Position numbers and translations under genes: made by a program | Assembly (NCBI RefSeq): GCF_018604545.1 | Contig: NZ_CP075896.1 | Coordinates: 4,340,001-4,404,000 of the forward strand | DNA: 64,000 nucleotides | Direction of reading: 5' to 3' | Source: Streptomyces koelreuteriae | GTDB taxonomy: Bacteria; Actinomycetota; Actinomycetes; Streptomycetales; Streptomycetaceae | Notes under the pieces: model-generated | Seen by the model: the letters and a program-made list of their open reading frames with translations, nothing else | Told to the model about the DNA's origin: nothing | Database searches by the model: none | In this document: piece by piece, positions 53,907 through 60,540 of the stretch | How positions within the stretch are numbered: the stretch's first letter is position 1 | Layout: every line of letters starts with the position of its first letter

Positions 53907-54446
53907 CTACTCGAAGCGCAGGTCGGCGATGGAGTCCAGGTCGATGCCGTAGAGGCGGTAGACCTTCGTGGTGTTGATCGATGTGAGCCGGTCGTGGTTG
54001 ATGCCGAGCGCGGCGGCGGCCGTCCACACCTGTGTTTCGTCGTCGGCCTCGATCTCCAGGTACGGCGGGATACGCGGCCACTCGTCGACCTCCAGGCGGG
54101 CGGCGCCGAGGGTGTACGAGGTGCGTCGGTTCTCCTGGTAGCCGCGTGGTGTCAGGCCGGTGAGCCGCAGCAGCGCGGCGGTTTCCTCGAAGCTGTCGAC
54201 GGTCACTTCGGTCTCGTGGGTGCCGTCGACGGCGTCCGTGATGATCTGCTTCACGCACAGAGTGACGTCGGTCCCCGTGTCGCGCAGCCGCACCCATCGG
54301 CCGGGGACGGCCGGGATGGTGTCGTACACGTACCGTCGCATGAGGCGGGCCCCAGCCGTGCAAGTACCGCCGACGTCTGCGATGAGCCGTGCGATCTTCG
54401 CGGGGTCGATGTCGAGGGCCTTCGCTTCGAACTCAATGCCTGCCAT
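53907..54446 (-). CDS. CYTH-domain protein, class IV adenylate cyclase-like
   Basis: 179 residues. The N-terminal ExExK signature is Glu5-Phe-Glu7-Ala-Lys9. Basic residues of the triphosphate tunnel follow (LMRRYVYDT, RWVRLRDTG), and the C-terminal acidic strand is ARLEVDEWPRIPPYLEIEAD. CYTH enzymes form cAMP or hydrolyse thiamine or inorganic triphosphate. A GGAGA ribosome site precedes the ATG. Adjacent to a radical SAM gene, which hints at a nucleotide or triphosphate signal or substrate shared by the two (inference). Confidence 0.85.
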   Translation of the reverse strand: MAGIEFEAKALDIDPAKIARLIADVGGTCTAGARLMRRYVYDTIPAVPGRWVRLRDTGTDVTLCVKQIITDAVDGTHETEVTVDSFEETAALLRLTGLTPRGYQENRRTSYTLGAARLEVDEWPRIPPYLEIEADDETQVWTAAAALGINHDRLTSINTTKVYRLYGIDLDSIADLRFE

Positions 54447-54512
54447 AGGTCTCCGATCGCTGGGTGCTGCTGGTGTCTCAACGACCGTGCAGCGTAAGGA
54501 CGCGCCGGAACT

Positions 54513-54679
54513 TCACAGCCGGGTTCCGACGGCGATGGTGTCGTTGTCCGCGAGCCGCAGGATCGCTCGGAGGGACGAGCGCCCGGACGGCGGCCCGGGC
54601 GAGGGGTGACTTCGTCGTGCGCACCAACTGCTGGCCGAGCCTCGGGAACTCGGCGTTGCCGGCGTCCGGCGTCCGGCAT
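54513..54679 (-). pseudogene. Frameshifted small gene coupled to the 161-residue protein
   Basis: The ATG at 54679 overlaps the stop of the upstream gene in a TGATG junction. After MPDAG the frame is broken by a 7-base tandem duplication (GGACGCCGGACGCC on the minus strand). Removing one unit restores a natural reading (AEFPRLGQQLVRTTKSPLAR). One further base shift restores a convincing end, LRAILRLADNDTIAVGTRL, before the stop. The restored length is 53 codons. Without repair the frames are Arg/Pro-rich shadows. Either a decayed gene or two sequence errors; no family recognised. Confidence 0.4.
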
Positions 54680-55164
54680 CAGGGACTCGGACTCGGTGAT
54701 GGCCATGCCGTTGCCTCCGCGGGGCGTCGGAACCCGCCAGGACCGAATGCGGCGGCGAGTACCGCAGGGGCAGTGAGTTGGCCCGACCCGTCCGGGTGGG
54801 TGAGCCACAAGCGGCCGCAGGCCGGCCGGCCCGTTGGCGGGCAGTGCAGCGGCCGGCCGATCGGTTGTACGGCTACGGCCCGCAGGTCGGCCAACTCCTC
54901 TACGGCGTCGAGCGGCACGAGCCACCAGGCCGTGTCCAAGTCCGGATCGGCGAGGATCGGTCCGCGGAACTCCTCGCGGATGAGACTGCGCGCCTGGATG
55001 CTTGCGACGAGCGGGGCCTCAGCCGCCAGCCACGCACTTCCGGACCGGATCGGCGCCAGCGCCTCAAGGCTCCATGCCTCACGCACGAGGGCGGGGTGCT
55101 GGGAGCAGCCGGCAAGCCACGAGTCCCCCGCCAGGTACCGCTCGGTGTACTTCGGTAGGGCCAT
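54679..55164 (-). CDS. Hypothetical protein, 161 residues
   Basis: Begins MALPKYTERYLAGDSWLAGC and contains IQARSLIREEFRGPILADPD and LDTAWWLVPLDAVEELADLR. No signal peptide, membrane span or known motif is visible, and the ATG has no clear ribosome site. It shares its upstream region with repeated GCGCAATC motifs. Its stop overlaps the start of the frameshifted small gene. I do not recognise the family; codon use is normal for Streptomyces, so it is likely real. Confidence 0.6.
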   Translation of the reverse strand: MALPKYTERYLAGDSWLAGCSQHPALVREAWSLEALAPIRSGSAWLAAEAPLVASIQARSLIREEFRGPILADPDLDTAWWLVPLDAVEELADLRAVAVQPIGRPLHCPPTGRPACGRLWLTHPDGSGQLTAPAVLAAAFGPGGFRRPAEATAWPSPSPSP

Positions 55165-55185
55165 GGCGGGGACGCTACGTAGGTC

Positions 55186-55222
55186 GATTGCGCCTCCGGG
55201 TGGCGATTGCGCGCGGTTGCGC
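55186..55222. promoter_or_regulatory. Three repeats of (G)ATTGCGC upstream of the 161-residue gene
   Basis: GATTGCGC at 55186 and again at 55205, and GTTGCGC at 55216, lie 22-58 bases before the start at 55164. The same half-site occurs as an inverted pair at 56887-56900, upstream of the XRE operon. A shared regulator binding site is plausible. Confidence 0.4.
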
Positions 55223-55251
55223 GCACAGGTAGGAGGCTTGTGCCTGGTTGC

Positions 55252-56100
55252 TCAGGTGAGGTCGAGAGAGGCCCTCGCGCGGCCGATCAGGCGTCGAGCC
55301 GGCGCCCCGTACTCGGCGGCCTCGGCAAGCCAATCCCAGGCGCGTTCGTACAGCTGTACGTCGTCGTCACCGGTCAGCCACAGTTCCTCGCTGATGGTCT
55401 CGACGATGACGAGTCTCCGGTCGTAGATCCAGAACGCGTGCGGTGCGGTGCGGCGCAGCTGGGTGCCGAAGGGCAGGATGCCGAGCTCGATGCGGCGTTG
55501 GCCGACGAGGTTGTACAACCGGTCGAGTTGCTCGGCCATCACATCGGCAGGGCACGAGCGGTGGTAGAGGGCCGCTTCGCAGACGAGGAAACGGAACGTC
55601 TTCTCGGGGTCGTACAGCGCTTCCTGACGGCGCATGCGCGTCTCGACGGCCGCCTCGGTGGTGGGCGGGATGCCGCGGAACTCGGCGTTGCTGTCGAAGA
55701 TGACCCGCGCGTACTCGGGTGTCTGGAACAGGCCAGGGATGCGGGAGACCTCAAGGCCCCGGATCAGCGTCGTGTTCTCGGTCTGCCGGACGGCGATCTC
55801 CTGTCGGCCGCGGTGCCCGCCCGCGAGCTGCCGGCGCCATGAACGGTGCCGCTGCTTCATGTCCAGACCGGCGAGCAGGCCGTGCAGTTCGGGCTCGGCG
55901 TCCAAGCGGCCGACCGCGTGGGCCCAGGCGGTCAGATCGGCACGGGTCGGGGTCTGCTTGCCGTTCTGTAACCGGGATACCTTCGATGTCTGCCAGCCCG
56001 CCTTGCCGGCGATGTCCTTGCCGTCCAGACCGGCCTCGGTGCGCAGCTCCCGCAGCCGCGCGCCGAGGGCCTCGCGCGCGGTCTGGAAGTCGGTGGTCAC
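55252..56100 (-). CDS. XRE-family regulator with DUF5753 (WhiJ-like)
   Basis: 282 residues. The N-terminal helix-turn-helix (GARLRELRTEAGLDGKDIAG, WQTSKVSRLQNGKQTP) is followed by the DUF5753 sensing domain (LEVSRIPGLFQTPEYARVIF, RQEALYDPEKTFRFLVCEAA, ILPFGTQL). Streptomyces encode many such regulators, often paired with a small or DUF6879-type partner; WhiJ is the studied example in development. Codon 44 (55971-55969) is TTA, rare and bldA-dependent. Its start overlaps the partner gene by 4 bases. Confidence 0.88.
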   Translation of the reverse strand: MTTDFQTAREALGARLRELRTEAGLDGKDIAGKAGWQTSKVSRLQNGKQTPTRADLTAWAHAVGRLDAEPELHGLLAGLDMKQRHRSWRRQLAGGHRGRQEIAVRQTENTTLIRGLEVSRIPGLFQTPEYARVIFDSNAEFRGIPPTTEAAVETRMRRQEALYDPEKTFRFLVCEAALYHRSCPADVMAEQLDRLYNLVGQRRIELGILPFGTQLRRTAPHAFWIYDRRLVIVETISEELWLTGDDDVQLYERAWDWLAEAAEYGAPARRLIGRARASLDLT

Positions 56101-56786
56101 ACAGTCGAAGCTACCCGTTTCGCGAACTCGGCCGTAGGTACCGCGTGATGCCAGGCGGCGTCCCGGGACTGGCAGGCGGCCAGCACCTCGGCAGGGTCCT
56201 CGGTGACGTACACACCGAGAGTGGTGTCGTCGTGGTCCGGCAGCCGCAGGGCGTGGGCTTCGCCGCGCGGGAGGTGGCGAATGTCCTCGCCGGCTTCGAT
56301 GTTGCTCGGGGCTCGGGCCAGTAGAAACTGCTGCCCCTGAGTGAGGGGCTTGTCGACCAGGCGGACCCGCTCGAACCGCTTGCCTTGACTGACCTGGGCG
56401 CGAACGTTCTGCCGCCAGGCGTTGGCCGGCTCGGCAGCGACGTCGTCACCTGCGAGCCACTTCGGCCAGAGCGGGGACTGGCGGTCGGAGGCGTAGCCAC
56501 GGCGGGTCTCCAGCCGGAACGCGGTGTGCCGGAACTCGCGGAACATGTGTGAGATCGAGGCGAAGGGCTGGAGCTCGGGCGCAGCGCTGCGGGGCGTGTA
56601 TCGGGTCAGGAGGCTGCGGGGGACGCGGACGAACGTCTCGGACGGTTTGACGTCCCGTAGTCGTACGAGATGCTGCGGGTCAGTCTCTCGGTCTCCTTGC
56701 ACGAGGATCTCGTCCGTCTCCGGGATCTCGTACAGGGTGGGGCAGTCGCCGTCGTCGCTGGTCGTGCCGAGGAACCTGAGCGTCAT
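56097..56786 (-). CDS. DUF6879-type partner protein fused to a small N-terminal domain
   Basis: 229 residues from the ATG at 56786, set by GGAGGG; longer frames to 56852 lack support. The first ~70 residues (MTLRFLGTTSDDGDCPTLYE, DPQHLVRLRDVKPSETFVRV) resemble a small protein that is usually encoded on its own. The rest (MFREFRHTAFRLETRRGYAS, RGEAHALRLPDHDDTTLGVY) matches DUF6879, the common partner of XRE/DUF5753 regulators. A fusion of the two is unusual as far as I know. Translationally coupled to the regulator. Confidence 0.68.
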   Translation of the reverse strand: MTLRFLGTTSDDGDCPTLYEIPETDEILVQGDRETDPQHLVRLRDVKPSETFVRVPRSLLTRYTPRSAAPELQPFASISHMFREFRHTAFRLETRRGYASDRQSPLWPKWLAGDDVAAEPANAWRQNVRAQVSQGKRFERVRLVDKPLTQGQQFLLARAPSNIEAGEDIRHLPRGEAHALRLPDHDDTTLGVYVTEDPAEVLAACQSRDAAWHHAVPTAEFAKRVASTV

Positions 56787-56883
56787 CTCGCCCTCCGTGT
56801 CCGCTGGTGGGGAGTTCAGCATGCGCGCCAGGGCGCGCTGACGCTCAAGCATTGCAGCGGATTGCGGACCCGTCTGCCTGCTG

Positions 56884-56903
56884 CCTGATTGTGCGCAATC
56901 AGG
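56884..56903. promoter_or_regulatory. Palindrome upstream of the DUF6879-XRE operon
   Basis: CCTGATT and AATCAGG flank GTGCGC, giving a 7-bp inverted repeat whose inner part holds GCGCAATC. It lies about 100 bases before the start at 56786 and is a candidate operator for the XRE protein. Confidence 0.5.
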
Positions 56904-57079
56904 CTGAGGGCGCCCGGAGTGAAAGCCCTGGGCGCAGCGGCCAGGACTCGGCTGAGTGAGGCGCAGAGCCTCGGCGTTGTCGCGGCCTTGGGCGACGACC
57001 GCGGCGACGCGCGGACAGGGCAGGCCGAGGGACGTCGAGCCAGTCGGCCCGGGATGCCCAGTACGGGTCCACCGGACCT

Positions 57080-57388
57080 TCAGGTGTTCGGTTCACCCGG
57101 CTCGCGTGAGAGACCGGGTGGCTGTTCGGCGACGAACGATCCCTTGCCGCGCACGGTGACGATGAGCCCGCGCTCGCGCAGTTCCTGGGCGGCGCGACGT
57201 GCGGTGAGCCGGGCCACGCCGTACGCGTCGGCGAGGTGGTTCTCCGAGGGGATGGGCCTGTCCGGCGCCAGTTCGCCGGACGCGATCTTCCCGGCGATGA
57301 CGTCGGCCAGCTGTACGTAGAGCGGTCTCGCGCTCATCGGATCCAGAGTGGCCTTCGATTCTTCCGGCGGCTCTTTTGTATCGCTCAT
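57080..57388 (-). CDS. Short GntR-family regulator (HTH domain only)
   Basis: 102 residues. The GntR winged helix is complete (YVQLADVIAGKIASGELAPD, IPSENHLADAYGVARLTARR and AAQELRERGLIVTVRGKGSF), but the protein stops right after the wing and has no effector domain, as in plasmid KorSA-like or YtrA-type short GntR proteins. Divergent from two small proteins; the shared region has phased TGTA repeats. Confidence 0.88.
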   Translation of the reverse strand: MSDTKEPPEESKATLDPMSARPLYVQLADVIAGKIASGELAPDRPIPSENHLADAYGVARLTARRAAQELRERGLIVTVRGKGSFVAEQPPGLSREPGEPNT

Positions 57389-57430
57389 ACGTCCAACGTA
57401 GAGCGGTAGTGCCCTGCTCGATCGTGTGGA

Positions 57431-57470
57431 TCCCTCTGTACTTGTCTGTAGAGGTCTGTATCTAGGTGTA
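57431..57470. promoter_or_regulatory. Four helically phased TGTA repeats
   Basis: In four successive 10-base blocks the last four bases are always TGTA (TCCCTCTGTA, CTTGTCTGTA, GAGGTCTGTA, TCTAGGTGTA). The exact 10-base period places the motif on one face of the helix. The array lies between the divergent GntR gene and the small-protein operon and is a likely GntR operator. Confidence 0.55.
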
Positions 57471-57547
57471 GCTTCGAAGATGGAAAGACCCCGGCGAGGT
57501 GGCTAGACCTCCCGGGGCACGGCCAACGCTGAACCAGGAGCGTCGAC

Positions 57548-57820
57548 ATGCACGACCTTATCCGCCGCACCCTCGAATGGCTGCGCCTTCTCTTCTGCCC
57601 GGGCACGGGCAAACGGCGCCGTCTCCGCCACCGCACCCGCCTGTGTCTGCACTTCGTCGTCGTACGGCACCCCGCCGTACCCCGGGCGCCGCAGCTTCCC
57701 CAGCACCGTTCCCCGTACGGCCTCGTCACTCCTCTCGACGGCAGCGACTCTGCCCTCGTACGCCCGTATCTCGCCGTCCGCGACCGGCACCTGATCGCTG
57801 CGCACGAGGTGGCTGCCTGA
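57548..57820 (+). CDS. Small Streptomyces protein (MHDLIRRTLEW family)
   Basis: 90 residues starting MHDLIRRTLEWLRLLFCPGT, then a basic Pro-rich middle and RSPYGLVTPLDGSDSALVRP. I recognise this as a common Streptomyces small-protein family found with short GntR regulators; no function is known. Its stop overlaps the next ATG (CTGATGG). Confidence 0.65.
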   Translation: MHDLIRRTLEWLRLLFCPGTGKRRRLRHRTRLCLHFVVVRHPAVPRAPQLPQHRSPYGLVTPLDGSDSALVRPYLAVRDRHLIAAHEVAA

Positions 57821-58140
57821 TGGAGTACGTCAACGGCACTTTCACACCCCGGCTTCTCCCCTGGACGTCCACCGAAGGCAAGCCCTGCTACCTGGTGACC
57901 GACGATGGCGGCAGCCGTCTGTCCCGTCTCGCCGACGACTTGGAGGCGGCCCAGCTCGCCACCGGTGTCGATGTGCTCGGTCTCGCCCGCACCGTGCTGG
58001 ACGACCCGATGTCGCCGTACACCGAGGTCCGCTACGCCGGTCTCCGGCTCGCCGAGTGTCTGACCGATGCCTTGCGCGTCGCCGAGTCCCGTGGCATGCG
58101 TCTGTCCACACCGGGTGGGGCCGGGTCGACCACCACGTAG
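57820..58140 (+). CDS. Small Streptomyces protein (MEYVNGTF family)
   Basis: 106 residues, MEYVNGTFTPRLLPWTSTEG, with a helical C-terminus (RYAGLRLAECLTDALRVAES). It is paired with the preceding small gene through a 1-base overlap. The pair often lies beside GntR regulators in Streptomyces. No motif that suggests a reaction is visible. Confidence 0.7.
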   Translation: MEYVNGTFTPRLLPWTSTEGKPCYLVTDDGGSRLSRLADDLEAAQLATGVDVLGLARTVLDDPMSPYTEVRYAGLRLAECLTDALRVAESRGMRLSTPGGAGSTTT

Positions 58141-58144
58141 GGCG

Positions 58145-58537
58145 TCAGCAGAAGGGGCGGCTCGGGTTGTTGGCCCAGAAGGAGAGGAAGGACCAGGTCT
58201 GTGCTCCGACCCGTCCGTCGACGACGATCTCGGCGCATTGCTGGAAGGCCGTCACCGCGCTGCGCGTCTGCCCGCCGAAGTCTCCGTCCACGTCCAGGTC
58301 GGCGTCCACCGCCTCATTGAGGTAGCACTGGGCCTGCTGGACGACTGCCCCGGATGAGCCCTGCTGGAGGTTGGGCCGGCGGTTCGTGTAGTCGCAGATG
58401 TCGTCCGGTCCCTGGGCCACGACGCGTTCGGGGCGTTCGGTGCGTTCCGGGATGGTCTGTGGCGCCGCGGCGGCAGGACCTGCGGCAAGGCCCGCGGAAA
58501 GGAGAACAGCCGCAGCGATCGCGTGCGTTCGTCGCAT
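58145..58537 (-). CDS. Secreted peptidoglycan-binding domain protein
   Basis: 130 residues from the ATG at 58537, set by GGAGGTGG. The signal peptide is RTHAIAAAVLLSAGLAAGPA with cleavage after AAAA. A PG_binding_1 three-helix domain follows (QGSSGAVVQQAQCYLNEAVD, DLDVDGDFGGQTRSAVTAFQ), with four cysteines that may form disulfides. It probably sits in the cell wall; no catalytic domain is present. Confidence 0.85.
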   Translation of the reverse strand: MRRTHAIAAAVLLSAGLAAGPAAAAPQTIPERTERPERVVAQGPDDICDYTNRRPNLQQGSSGAVVQQAQCYLNEAVDADLDVDGDFGGQTRSAVTAFQQCAEIVVDGRVGAQTWSFLSFWANNPSRPFC

Positions 58538-58675
58538 CCTCAACCACCTCCAAGGTGCCGGTGTCTCCAGCGTGCGCCGACGCCTCCCAGGTCGCATCTC
58601 GACGCGGGCAGCCCTGAGGGGCCGTCCAGGAGCGGGCGTTGGCGCGAGCGGCGGGGTCGGGGCGGGAGCAGCGAA

Positions 58676-58710
58676 GAGCCCCGGTCCGGACAGCATCCGG
58701 ACCGGGGCTC
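58676..58710. terminator. Hairpin terminator after the sigma factor gene
   Basis: A perfect 15-bp stem GAGCCCCGGTCCGGA / TCCGGACCGGGGCTC with a five-base loop, 26 bases after the sigma factor stop. Confidence 0.85.
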
Positions 58711-58735
58711 GGGTCGACTGCGACTGCCGGGCGGC

Positions 58736-59596
58736 TCAGCTCGTCGTCAGCATTCCCGAGCGCAGCCGTGCCACCGTCCGGGAGAGCAGGCGGGAGACGT
58801 GCATCTGGGAGATGCCGAGGCGGGCGCCGATGTCGGCCTGGGTGAGTTCCTCGACGAAGCGGAGGTGGAGTATGAGGCGCTGGCGTTCGTCGAGTTCGGC
58901 GAGGAGGGGGGCCAGGGCGTGGAAGTCCTCGACCAGTTCGAGGGCCGGGTCCTCCTCGCCGATGAACTCCGAGAGTGTCGCGTCGCTTTCGTCCGCGTCG
59001 CCGCCGACCGTCGCGTCGAGGGACGAGGAGAGGTAGCCGTTCGCCGCGACCTGGGCCTCGACGACCTGTTCCTCGGTGATGTTCATCAGGGCGGCCAGTT
59101 CGGCGACGCGGGGCGCGCGGCCGAGGCGGGAGGCCAGTTCCTCGGTGGCCTTGGCGAGTTCCGTACGGGCCTCCTGGAGGCGGCGCGGAACGTGCACGGC
59201 CCAGGACGTGTCACGGAAGAACCGCTTGATCTCGCCCACGATGTAGGGCACCGCGAAGCTGGTGAACTGCACCTCGCGGGAGACCTCGAAGCGGTCGATC
59301 GCCTTGATCAGCCCGATGATGCCGACCTGGACGACGTCCTCCATCGCCTGGCCGCTGCCGCGGAACCGGCGGGCCGCGAACCGCACGAGCGACGTGTTCA
59401 TCTCGATGAGGGTGTTGCGCGCGTACTGGTATTCGGGAGTGCCCTCCTCCAGTACGGCGAGCCGCTCCAGGAACTGCCCGGTCAGCCCGCGCGCGTCCTG
59501 CGGGGCGAGCTTCTGCGGCTCGGCGATGAGGGGCAGCACCTCGCTGGTCTCGGTGCCGGCATCCGTCGTCGTGCCGATGCGCGTGGTCGCTGTCAC
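58736..59596 (-). CDS. RNA polymerase sigma factor of the SigB/SigF family
   Basis: 286 residues from the GTG at 59596, after GAGGGAGGG; the open frame extends to 59764 but without a ribosome site. Region 2 is ARNTLIEMNTSLVRFAARRF and VQVGIIGLIKAIDRFEVSRE with QFTSFAVPYIVGEIKRFFRD. Region 3 is VPRRLQEARTELAKATEELA. Region 4 is LDERQRLILHLRFVEELTQA and LGISQMHVSRLLSRTVARLR. These are stress and sporulation sigma factors controlled by anti-sigma kinases. No rsbW/rsbV pair is adjacent, but a stressosome-type operon lies 2.3 kb away. Confidence 0.92.
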   Translation of the reverse strand: MTATTRIGTTTDAGTETSEVLPLIAEPQKLAPQDARGLTGQFLERLAVLEEGTPEYQYARNTLIEMNTSLVRFAARRFRGSGQAMEDVVQVGIIGLIKAIDRFEVSREVQFTSFAVPYIVGEIKRFFRDTSWAVHVPRRLQEARTELAKATEELASRLGRAPRVAELAALMNITEEQVVEAQVAANGYLSSSLDATVGGDADESDATLSEFIGEEDPALELVEDFHALAPLLAELDERQRLILHLRFVEELTQADIGARLGISQMHVSRLLSRTVARLRSGMLTTS

Positions 59597-59800
59597 GGGC
59601 CCTCCCTCTAGTCCCGGCCCGCTCCCATCCCCCGACAGGCCACCTCTAGCGCCGCTACCCGCAGCCGCCGGGCTCATGCCCCGCATATGCCCCATCGAGA
59701 CGTTGAACACAGTCGGTGCAGGTCGGGGCGGTGCCGGGGTACCCACAGAAGTCTGTGACGGCACGGGATCGGAGGGTGGGGCGGCGTGGCGGGGAGGGGT

Positions 59801-60421
59801 TCAGGCAGTCCGGGAGTCGGGCGAGCGGGAGTCATCGGAGATGCCGGACGCGCCGGATGCGCCGGGGATGCCGGAGATATCGGATGCGTCGGAGATGCCG
59901 GATTCGTCAGGGATACCGGAGACATCGGAGAGGGCGGAGACGTCGGAGAGGGCCAAGACATCGGAGTCGTCTTGTATCCGCGCCGCCGCCGCGTCGCAGA
60001 ACGCCTCGAGGCCCTGCAGCAGCGCGACGCGCTTGGCCGCCGGCATCTGGTCGAGCACCTCGCGCAGCGCCTGCTCCCGTCGTACGCGCAGATCGGCGAG
60101 GAACGTACGGCCCCGGCCGCTGAGGCGCAGGCGTACCTCGCGCCGGTCCACCGGACTCACCACGCGCTCGACGAACCCGGTCGCCTGCAGCCGGTCGCAG
60201 AGCCGGCTCGTCGAGGGCGGTGTGGAGGCCAGGGAGTCGGCGAGCGTGCGCAGGTTGATGCCCTCGTGGTGCTCGAGGATGAGCAGCACGCGCAACTGGG
60301 AGGCGGAGGCGGGCGCTGTCGAGGCCCGGCCCCAGAGGACCTCCAGCAACTCCGCCGCCGTGGAGGTCACACGTGCGACCTCTGCCGGCTCGGGGCGGGG
60401 TCGGAGGGAAGTCACAGTCAC
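59801..60421 (-). CDS. MarR-family regulator with a repetitive acidic tail
   Basis: 206 residues from a GTG. The MarR winged helix (QLRVLLILEHHEGINLRTLA, STPPSTSRLCDRLQATGFVE, SPVDRREVRLRLSGRGRTFL) occupies the first ~145 residues. The remainder is an unusual Ser/Asp/Gly repeat (LSDVSALSDVSGIPDESGIS, DASDISGIPGASGASGISDD) not found in typical MarR proteins. Divergent from a SpoIIE-type phosphatase, which it may control. Confidence 0.85.
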   Translation of the reverse strand: MTVTSLRPRPEPAEVARVTSTAAELLEVLWGRASTAPASASQLRVLLILEHHEGINLRTLADSLASTPPSTSRLCDRLQATGFVERVVSPVDRREVRLRLSGRGRTFLADLRVRREQALREVLDQMPAAKRVALLQGLEAFCDAAAARIQDDSDVLALSDVSALSDVSGIPDESGISDASDISGIPGASGASGISDDSRSPDSRTA

Positions 60422-60540
60422 ACTCTCGCAGGCGCCGGGGTGGCCGTCAGCGTACTAGGCGCCCGGGCAGCCGGGAGTGACCCCGGTCGGGGTCGTAGCC
60501 GTTCACAGCCGCCCACCGCTCATACAGACCGAGGATTGGT

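Noticed and set aside
54160..54609. Plus-strand gene of 149 codons opposite CYTH
   Set aside because: Antisense to the well-supported CYTH gene; no motif.
52663..58140. Integrative element inserted at tRNA-Lys, bounded by attachment-site repeats
   Set aside because: The block looks accessory, but I found no integrase, excisionase or replication gene, and no second copy of the tRNA 3' end in the window. An island by other means is possible; an AICE is not supported.
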